This document shows, piece by piece, positions 1-4,298 of a DNA stretch of 5,627 nt. Position 1 is the first letter of the stretch. The number at the start of each line of letters is the position of its first letter. The stretch is from Alphaproteobacteria bacterium (GTDB lineage Bacteria > Pseudomonadota > Alphaproteobacteria > Caulobacterales > Maricaulaceae): the NCBI GenBank assembly GCA_030428405.1, contig JAUIEH010000211.1, positions 1 through 5,627 on the forward strand, written 5' to 3'. Below the pieces are notes generated by a model. It saw only the letters and a list, made by a program, of their open reading frames with translations. It made no database searches and was not told the DNA's origin. Position numbers and translations under genes: made by a program.

Positions 1-929
1 CGCAGACTGGAAAGGTCGAAGGAGGCGCGCTCAGGATGGTCCAGCATCGACTGAAACAAGGTCGGCGGTCCGGGCAGCAGAGAAATGCGCTCGCGCTCTA
101 TGGTCTTCAGTGCACGTTCGACATCGAACACCTTATGCGGATAGGCCGCAGCGCCCGCCATCAGACACGCCATCCAGCCCGCGCGATAACCGAATGAATG
201 GAAGAACGGGTTGATGATCAGCATGCGGTCGCCGCGCTGATAGCAATTGATGAAGTTGAAGCGCTCCACCGCCCAAAGCGCCTGGGCATGGCTGTGCATG
301 GCGCCCTTCGCGCGGCCCGTGGTTCCCGATGTGAACAAGATGTCGGCGATCGTATCGGAGCCGACGCCGGCGCGCCGCGTCGCCAGCGCCTCATCAGAAA
401 TCACATCGCCGCGCGCCAGAAACTCATCCCATCCGCTCGCATCGGGACGCGCAGCGTCGTCGACGAGCACGATGTCGCGCAGATGGCTCAACGCGGCGAC
501 GGGTCGCTCGCCGCTGCGACCGCCGGCCGCCGTCTGCAACATCTCGACATGGTCGGCGCCGAGAAAACCGCCCATGGCGAACAGGACAGGCGCGCGCGTG
601 CGTTCGAGCACATAGACCGCCTCGCCGCCGCGAAAGCGCGTATTGATAGTGGCGACGGATGCGCCGATCGTCTGTGCGCCAAGCGCTGCGATGATCCAGC
701 GCGCACCATTCGCCGCCCAGATCGCGACGCGGTCGCCCGGCTCAATGCCAGAGGCCATGAGCGCGCGGGCTGCGCGCTGCGTCTCAACGCGCAATTCGGC
801 GAAGCTGAGCGCTGCGCCGTCTTCCTCGATGACGAAGGCGGCGTCGCCATAACTCTCAGCCGCCCAGTCGATCAGGCCGGGAATGTCATCGAATGCGCGC
901 CAGGGCTGGAATGCGGGATCACGCGTCAT
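1..929 (-). CDS. Acyl-CoA ligase (AMP-forming), FadD3-like, N-terminal part, truncated by window edge
   Basis: This gene encodes an adenylate-forming enzyme that activates a carboxylic acid with ATP and transfers it to coenzyme A, presumably in the cytoplasm. The 309 visible residues start MTRDPAFQPWRAFDDIPGLI. The AMP-binding P-loop LFTSGTTGRAKGAM is at about residues 198-211, the conserved NPFFHSFGY segment at 240-248, and LPGPPTLFQSMLDHP at 285-299. Family members have about 510-550 residues, so the last 200 or so, with the C-terminal lid domain, lie off the left edge. The ATG is well fixed: an in-frame TGA lies five codons upstream and GAGAGG (938-943) sits 8 bases before it. NTRF, GFLGAD, the NPFFH.FGY.AG run and PGPPT..QS.LDHP..  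..DLSSLR recall mycobacterial FadD3, which activates the HIP intermediate of sterol breakdown. That resemblance is from memory, so the substrate is inference; a medium- or long-chain fatty acid, or another ring-derived acid, is equally possible. Confidence 0.93.
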   Translation of the reverse strand, partial: MTRDPAFQPWRAFDDIPGLIDWAAESYGDAAFVIEEDGAALSFAELRVETQRAARALMASGIEPGDRVAIWAANGARWIIAALGAQTIGASVATINTRFRGGEAVYVLERTRAPVLFAMGGFLGADHVEMLQTAAGGRSGERPVAALSHLRDIVLVDDAARPDASGWDEFLARGDVISDEALATRRAGVGSDTIADILFTSGTTGRAKGAMHSHAQALWAVERFNFINCYQRGDRMLIINPFFHSFGYRAGWMACLMAGAAAYPHKVFDVERALKTIERERISLLPGPPTLFQSMLDHPERASFDLSSL

Positions 930-1226
930 GGGCCTCGCCTCTCAAGGCGACTGCGCGAAGGGCGACGAGATCGATAAGGCCGGGCATTCGGTCTCCACAA
1001 GGAGGAACGATCAAATGGCGCCAGCGCGCGCTGTCGCGCCGGCGGCGATTAATTGGTGTAGGCCGCCCTGTGCGCGGCGTCATCTCTCGGCCTGAAAGCG
1101 CGCGCGCACTCATCATGTCGGCGATGCGCCGCAAGCCGTCGAAAGGAGTCGCGGCGCCCCCATGCGCGTGCGAAAAAAGCTGCAAGCACTGCGAAACATG
1201 GCGCCGGTGAGAGATGGTCTCGAACC
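930..1226. other. Gap upstream of the acyl-CoA ligase; only short candidate ORFs and a palindrome
   Basis: I see no convincing full-length gene here. It should hold the promoter and leader of the minus-strand acyl-CoA ligase, but I could not pick out a clear -35/-10 pair. Three structures stand out. A 22-codon minus-strand frame (919-987) has GGAG just before its ATG and overlaps the first 11 bases of the ligase gene. A 26-codon plus-strand frame (1015-1095) is preceded by a near-perfect AAGGAGG Shine-Dalgarno sequence at 999-1005. A 12-bp palindrome, CAGCGCGCGCTG (1022-1033), can be extended into a GC-rich hairpin spanning 1017-1040. Longer open frames through the gap on both strands encode Arg/Ala-rich sequence without recognisable family features and look like chance frames of GC-rich DNA. 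Confidence 0.5.
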
Positions 1227-1254
1227 AAAACCCCGCGCTCAAGAAGCGAGCGCG
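1227..1254 (-). terminator. Probable intrinsic terminator downstream of the tRNA
   Basis: Read on the minus strand, CGCGCTC, a 7-base loop (GCTTCTT) and GAGCGCG form a perfect 7-bp GC-rich stem, followed by GGG and then TTTT. It begins 27 bases past the 3' end of the minus-strand tRNA, where its terminator is expected. The T run is short and set off from the stem by three G, so termination may be inefficient, or the hairpin may instead mark the end of the precursor RNA. The stem would also form in plus-strand RNA, but no T run follows it there. Confidence 0.5.
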
Positions 1255-1281
1255 CAAGGCGAGCGATAGCGCCAGGAAATA

Positions 1282-1358
1282 TGGTGGCGGGGGAGGGACT
1301 CGAACCCTCGACCTCAGGATTATGAGTCCTGCGCTCTAACCAGCTGAGCTACCCAGCC
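1282..1358 (-). tRNA. tRNA-Met (CAT anticodon; tRNA-Ile2 not excluded)
   Basis: A complete 77-base cloverleaf with encoded CCA (1282-1284) and A73. The acceptor 5' arm is GGCTGGG (1352-1358), then T8 A9, D stem GCTC/GAGC, anticodon stem CAGGA/TCCTG (all five pairs good) with loop CTCATAA, 5-base variable region AGGTC, and T arm GAGGG-TTCGAGT-CCCTC. The anticodon CAT is at 1322-1324. The first acceptor base is G and pairs with C72, unlike the unpaired position 1 of bacterial initiator tRNA, and there is no run of three G-C pairs at the base of the anticodon stem, so initiator tRNA is ruled out. Elongator Met is most likely. The minor Ile tRNA, whose CAT is modified to lysidine by TilS, has the same anticodon and cannot be excluded from primary sequence alone. 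The 3' acceptor arm is CCCCGCC, leaving one mismatch, U4 against C69. Confidence 0.93.
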
Positions 1359-1370
1359 GCCAAGCGCGCC

Positions 1371-1399
1371 TATATACGCGCCGCCGCTCGCGCGATCAA
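1371..1399 (-). promoter_or_regulatory. Sigma-70-type promoter of the tRNA
   Basis: On the minus strand, TTGATC (1394-1399) and TATATA (1371-1376) are separated by exactly 17 bases, a near-consensus housekeeping promoter. Transcription would start near 1364, about 6 bases before the mature tRNA 5' end at 1358, a normal short tRNA leader. The GC-rich sequence between the -10 and the tRNA (GGCGCGC) could act as a discriminator for stringent control, a common property of stable-RNA promoters; that part is inference. Confidence 0.7.
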
Positions 1400-1462
1400 T
1401 GCGCGCCGCGCGGCATGAAATGACGATATTTTCGGCCCGAAGGCGTCGTTGACCAAGCTGCA

Positions 1463-1476
1463 GGCGACATGTCGCC
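1463..1476. repeat. Perfect 14-bp palindrome centred on the DUF5946-like start codon
   Basis: GGCGACATGTCGCC is identical to its own reverse complement. Its middle holds the ATG at 1469. In mRNA it would fold as a 5-bp stem (GGCGA/UCGCC) with the tetraloop CAUG, placing the start codon in and beside the loop and most of the only SD-like bases (AGG, 1462-1464) in the stem. It could be a translation-control hairpin, an operator for a dimeric regulator, or chance. Confidence 0.6.
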
Positions 1477-2011
1477 AGATATCGAGAATCTCTACGAAGT
1501 GACTGAAACCAAAGCGACATCCACCTGCCCCGGCTGCCAGCTGGCATTGCCGAAAACCGGCGGGCCGCGCCATGCCTATCTCGGCGCATCGCCGGAATGC
1601 TGGGCGCTGTTCGGCGAACTCCTGGCGCGCGAATATTCCGATCCGTCCTATTTCGCCGTTCACGGCCTGACGGTCGACGCCTATGCCGCTCAGCATCCCG
1701 GCCGTGAGGAACGGCGCACGATCCAGTCCATACACGTGCATCTCGCCGCGCTCTGCCTCGCGCTGGAACACGATGTCGCGCTCAATGACCTCATCGCGGT
1801 CCGAAAGCGCATCGCCGACTATTTCGCCGACAGGCTCGTGTGGCTTTCACCGCCGGGCGATCCCGGCGGTCTGAACGTGACGGACGTGCTTCAAGCCGAC
1901 AGCGCCGAAGTTCACTCAGCGCTTGTGCGCGCCTGGGCGACAAGCGTCTGGAACGCCTGGACGGCGCATCATGACGCCGTGCGAAAGATCGCAAAGGCGG
2001 CGCTTGATTAG
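1469..2011 (+). CDS. DUF5946-like family protein
   Basis: A 180-residue soluble protein with no signal peptide or membrane segment. It resembles the DUF5946 family: an N-terminal CPGC (C20, C23), a HAYLGASPECWALFGE segment (35-50), LAREYSDP (52-59), HGLTVDAYAAQHPG (65-78), then IQSIHVHLAALCLALE (85-100). The clustered Cys and His residues (C20, C23, H35, C44, H65, H76, H89, H91) suggest a metal site, but that is inference. The C-terminal third is rich in Trp and ends in a basic helix. The biochemical role of the family is unknown to me. The ATG has only a weak SD (AGG, 4 bases away) and lies in a palindrome. The in-frame GTG at 1499 (codon 11), still upstream of CPGC, is a possible alternative start. 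The gene diverges from the tRNA with about 110 bp between them; no clear promoter was found for this strand. The next gene follows after 101 bp in the same direction. Confidence 0.87.
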   Translation: MSPDIENLYEVTETKATSTCPGCQLALPKTGGPRHAYLGASPECWALFGELLAREYSDPSYFAVHGLTVDAYAAQHPGREERRTIQSIHVHLAALCLALEHDVALNDLIAVRKRIADYFADRLVWLSPPGDPGGLNVTDVLQADSAEVHSALVRAWATSVWNAWTAHHDAVRKIAKAALD

Positions 2012-2050
2012 TTCGAGCTGTAAATATGCGCCGACGCGCTTGCATTTTTA

Positions 2051-2078
2051 TTGATTATCATCCGCAATCAAATATCGT
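2051..2078 (+). promoter_or_regulatory. Possible promoter of the histidine kinase, in an AT-rich gap
   Basis: The 101-bp gap 2012-2112 is much richer in A and T than its surroundings. TTGATT (2051-2056) and TATCGT (2073-2078) are 16 bases apart and could be -35 and -10 elements, with an A/T tract (2045-2050) just upstream. TTGATT also forms a 6-bp inverted repeat with AATCAA (2066-2071), a possible regulator site. A small hairpin, GCGC-CGAC-GCGC (2028-2039), followed 5 bases later by TTTTT (2045-2049), might terminate the preceding gene, but its stem is only 4 bp. I did not find the GGAAC...CGTT pattern of EcfG-dependent stress promoters. Confidence 0.3.
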
Positions 2079-2098
2079 CCCGTCGACACTGTATTCTT

Positions 2099-2102
2099 GA
2101 GG
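2099..2102 (+). promoter_or_regulatory. Ribosome binding site supporting a TTG start
   Basis: GAGG sits 10 bases before the TTG at 2113. The in-frame TGA at 2098-2100 overlaps it, and no ATG or GTG lies in frame between that stop and the TTG, so TTG 2113 is the earliest possible start. A second in-frame TTG at 2161 would also keep all membrane segments but has no better SD. Confidence 0.5.
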
Positions 2103-2112
2103 CCCGACAAGC

Positions 2113-3147
2113 TTGGACCGAGATCGTAGGCGTATTGGCGAGTTCGACATCGCAGAGCGATTGTCGCCGCCCATCCCACCTTTCATTACTCAACTCTGCT
2201 TCGGTATAATCTGTACACTGATAGGCGTGCTTGCGCGCGGCGGCGTCGACCTCATTTCGCCGGCTGCGGGACCCTTCTCGCTCATCTATCCGACCATATT
2301 GTTTTCGACGCTGTTCGGGCGCTGGCTGTCGGGCGCCGTCACGCTGGCGTTATCGTTCCTGCACGCATGGTATTTCGTTCTGCCTGCGCACATGTCGTTC
2401 GACTTCGTCGTCGCCGAAGACGCGCAGCGCACGATCATCAATGGCGTCGCCGCCGGCGTGATCCTGCTCCTCGCCGAGCTGTTCCGGCGCGCCGTCCGCC
2501 GGGCGGTCAATGAACGCAAGGCCGAGGTTGCGAGCCGCGATCTTTTGCTGCGTGAAATTGACCACCGCATAAAGAATAACTTTGCGATCGTCGCCAGCCT
2601 TCTCTCGATGCAGGAACAGCGTCAGACGAGTGAGGAAGCCCGCCAAGCGCTGTCGACGGCGGCCGCACGCGTGCACTCGATCGCAGCCGCCCACACCGCG
2701 CTTTACAGCGACGGCGACAAAGCCAATCTCGTGCAGATGACGACCTATCTTGGTTCACTCACGCAAAACCTGTCCAAGGCGCTGTTCGTCGACGACACGG
2801 TGCTTCGCCTTGAAGCTGAGAGCGCGCTGATGCCGCGCGACCTGGCGGTGGCGATTGGATTGATCGTGAACGAAGCGGTGACGAACGCATCCAAGCACGC
2901 CTTCAGGGATATCGACAAGGGCGAGATCATCGTCACCTTCGAAGCGGACGCCTCCAGCTATCGGCTGCAGGTGGCGGATAATGGCCGCGGCATCGGTGAA
3001 GCGGCGCGCAAGGACGGTCTCGGCTCAAGCCTGATTGAGGCGTTCGCAAAGCGCGCCGGCGGGGAGCTGAACATCACCTCCTCGCCCAAGGGCACGAATG
3101 TCGAGCTGACGGGATCGGCCGATGCCTACGTCTCTGGGGGCGCTTAG
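2113..3147 (+). CDS. Membrane sensor histidine kinase, HisKA_2 (HWE-related) with DUF4118-like membrane region
   Basis: A 344-residue inner-membrane kinase that autophosphorylates on histidine and passes the phosphate to a response regulator. Residues about 24-125 hold four hydrophobic stretches (about 24-47, 54-69, 72-91, 107-124) like the KdpD-type DUF4118 region; there is no large periplasmic sensor loop. A basic linker follows, then the dimerisation and phosphoacceptor helix with EIDHRIKNNFAIVASLLSMQ (149-168), H151 being the likely phosphorylated residue; this His-Arg-x-x-Asn form marks the HisKA_2/HWE class. The ATPase domain has its N box at NEAVTNASKHAF (253-264), G1 box DNGRGIG (289-295) and G2-like DGLGSSLIEA (301-310). 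All key ATP-binding residues are present, so it should be active. Alphaproteobacterial kinases of this class often feed PhyR in the general stress response, but no phyR, nepR or ecfG gene is visible here, so the partner is unknown. The start is TTG. Confidence 0.92.
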   Translation: MDRDRRRIGEFDIAERLSPPIPPFITQLCFGIICTLIGVLARGGVDLISPAAGPFSLIYPTILFSTLFGRWLSGAVTLALSFLHAWYFVLPAHMSFDFVVAEDAQRTIINGVAAGVILLLAELFRRAVRRAVNERKAEVASRDLLLREIDHRIKNNFAIVASLLSMQEQRQTSEEARQALSTAAARVHSIAAAHTALYSDGDKANLVQMTTYLGSLTQNLSKALFVDDTVLRLEAESALMPRDLAVAIGLIVNEAVTNASKHAFRDIDKGEIIVTFEADASSYRLQVADNGRGIGEAARKDGLGSSLIEAFAKRAGGELNITSSPKGTNVELTGSADAYVSGGA

Positions 3148-3392
3148 GCGTCGGCCGTCCGCTCGCTCTTGCAACGCCGCCGCCTGCGTATTGCGCTTAT
3201 TCAGCCGGCGGCGCGCGCAGGAAGAAAGTCTCAACTTAGCGATCGCGCGAAGATGTGCGCGGATGCGGCAGAAACGTACGAAACGCGAATTGGCGCTCGA
3301 AAATTCACTGATAGGCTGCGCCAGCGGCTAGGTCTCGCCGCATTCCGCGACTATCCACGACGCAGTGGGACGCGGACACGCAGGAGCCAGAC
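3148..3392. other. Gap between kinase and repeat-protein gene
   Basis: This stretch of 245 bp has no recognisable gene. It should hold the 3' end of the kinase message and the promoter of the next gene; I could not find a convincing -35/-10 pair. GC-rich complementary arms lie near the kinase end (GCCGCC around 3176-3181 and GGCGGC around 3206-3211), with no T run after them. GAAACG occurs twice, 3 bases apart, around 3270-3285. AGGAG (3382-3386) is a good ribosome binding site 6 bases before the ATG at 3393. An open frame covering most of the gap ends in TGA at 3394-3396, overlapping the next start as ATGA, but its sequence is Arg-rich and family-less. Confidence 0.4.
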
Positions 3393-4280
3393 ATGAAGAT
3401 TTCCGCGCGCGCATCAGGTTTGATCTCAGCCGGGCTCGTCGCCTGCGCTGCAAGTGCGCTTGCGCCGCTCAGCGCCGCACACGCTCAGCGCACCTCGATT
3501 CTGGAGCGCTATAGCGACGCCGAGACCTTTGAAGACCGGCGCAGCTCGTTCGACAGCGCGGGCTATCGCATCGCCGACATCGAGACCTGTCGCGAGCCGA
3601 ACGGGTCAAATGACTGGATCGTTGCGGTCTATAACCGGCCGGGCGCCAGCGGCTCCGCCATTCAGCGCACGTCGAACAGCTCCAACTTCACCAATGAGAT
3701 ACGCCGCCAATATGACGGCGGCATGCGGCTGGTCGACGTCAATGTCGAAGGCGTGGGCTCGGGCGCGCGCTATCAGGCGCTCTACGAGCCGGGCTCAGGC
3801 GGACAGTGGTATTTCGCGCGCGACAGCTGGAACGACTTCACCAGCACCTGGGCGGGCTATCGCGATGACGGCTTTCGCGTCGTCGACATCGACGAAACCA
3901 TAATCGGCGGTCGCCGGCATTTCTTCGCCGTGATGCGGCCGGGCTCGCAACGCCAGGCGCTTTATCGCGATACGTCGTGGTCGGCGTTCACGGACAGATG
4001 GCGCGACATGACTGGCAATGGCTGGCGGCTCCGCGAGGTCGCCGCCTCTCAGACCTCAGGCGGCCGGGCTGGCTTCATGGGCGTTTATGAGCGCGGCTCG
4101 GGCGGGCATGCTCTTTATGCCTACAATAACTGGGCGGATCTGATGCAGCGCTGGCTTGAGCTCGACCGCAACGGACAAGCCGAAATCCGTATGGAGGATG
4201 TCGAGTGCTATTCCGACGGCTCGCGCCTGCATTATGTCGGCGTCTGGCGCACGCCGTCGGCCCCGCGCCGGACGAACTGA
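3393..4280 (+). CDS. Exported five-repeat protein, bacterial tandem repeat domain 1-like
   Basis: A 295-residue protein of unknown function. An N-terminal export signal covers residues 1-31: basic start (K2, R6), hydrophobic stretch from about 10 to 28, and AHA-Q as a likely signal peptidase I site. The mature part is five repeats of about 50 residues, starting near F46, F99, F149, F199 and L250. Each follows a shared plan: aromatic.. .F...W....., then G(Y/F/W)R(I/V/L).D(I/V), then an acidic or Gly-rich turn, then a (W/F).AV(Y/M/W) strand and a PGSGG or similar turn. This matches my memory of BTRD1 repeats, also found on beta-lactamase-like hydrolases, but no catalytic domain follows here. 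The only cysteines of the mature protein, C66 and C272, fall at matching places in repeats 1 and 5. It should act in the periplasm or outside the cell. LVAC (15-18) is a possible lipobox, an alternative processing site. A good SD fixes the ATG. The gene ends 18 bp from the convergent lipoamide dehydrogenase gene. Confidence 0.88.
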   Translation: MKISARASGLISAGLVACAASALAPLSAAHAQRTSILERYSDAETFEDRRSSFDSAGYRIADIETCREPNGSNDWIVAVYNRPGASGSAIQRTSNSSNFTNEIRRQYDGGMRLVDVNVEGVGSGARYQALYEPGSGGQWYFARDSWNDFTSTWAGYRDDGFRVVDIDETIIGGRRHFFAVMRPGSQRQALYRDTSWSAFTDRWRDMTGNGWRLREVAASQTSGGRAGFMGVYERGSGGHALYAYNNWADLMQRWLELDRNGQAEIRMEDVECYSDGSRLHYVGVWRTPSAPRRTN

Positions 4281-4298
4281 CGACGCGCGCGGGCGGCG

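Noticed and set aside
198..977. 259-codon plus-strand ORF opposite the acyl-CoA ligase
   Set aside because: It is an antisense shadow of a gene with clear AMP-binding motifs; the product is Arg/Ala/Asp-rich and matches no family I know.
1205..1230. tRNA T-arm-like motif GGTTCGAGACC on the minus strand, suggesting a tRNA remnant
   Set aside because: Only three stem pairs form, and no anticodon arm, D arm or acceptor can be drawn around it.
919..1257. 112-codon minus-strand ORF upstream of and overlapping the acyl-CoA ligase
   Set aside because: Its N-terminal two thirds has unusual codon use and no family features, it begins with TTG inside the terminator hairpin, and only the last 22 codons have a plausible start.
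1161..1268. 35-codon plus-strand ORF beginning MRVRKKLQALRNMAPVRDGL
   Set aside because: It has no close ribosome binding site, runs through the likely tRNA terminator hairpin, and is antisense to the tRNA transcript tail.
2051..2071. FNR/FixK-type site reading of TTGAT...ATCAA
   Set aside because: The half-sites are 11 bases apart, whereas an FNR/FixK box needs 4.
2012..2112. EcfG (general stress sigma factor) promoter before the kinase
   Set aside because: No GGAAC followed 16-17 bases later by CGTT is present in the gap.
3201..3237. Minus-strand fragment reading ETFFLRAPPAE then stop, resembling the C-terminus of a real protein
   Set aside because: A stop codon lies two codons upstream in the same frame, so only about a dozen codons are open; I cannot tie it to any gene.
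3169..3396. 75-codon plus-strand ORF ending in an ATGA overlap with the repeat-protein gene
   Set aside because: It starts from TTG without a good SD, its composition is Arg-rich and low in hydrophobic order, and the ATGA overlap can arise by chance. A shorter start at 3253 also lacks an SD.
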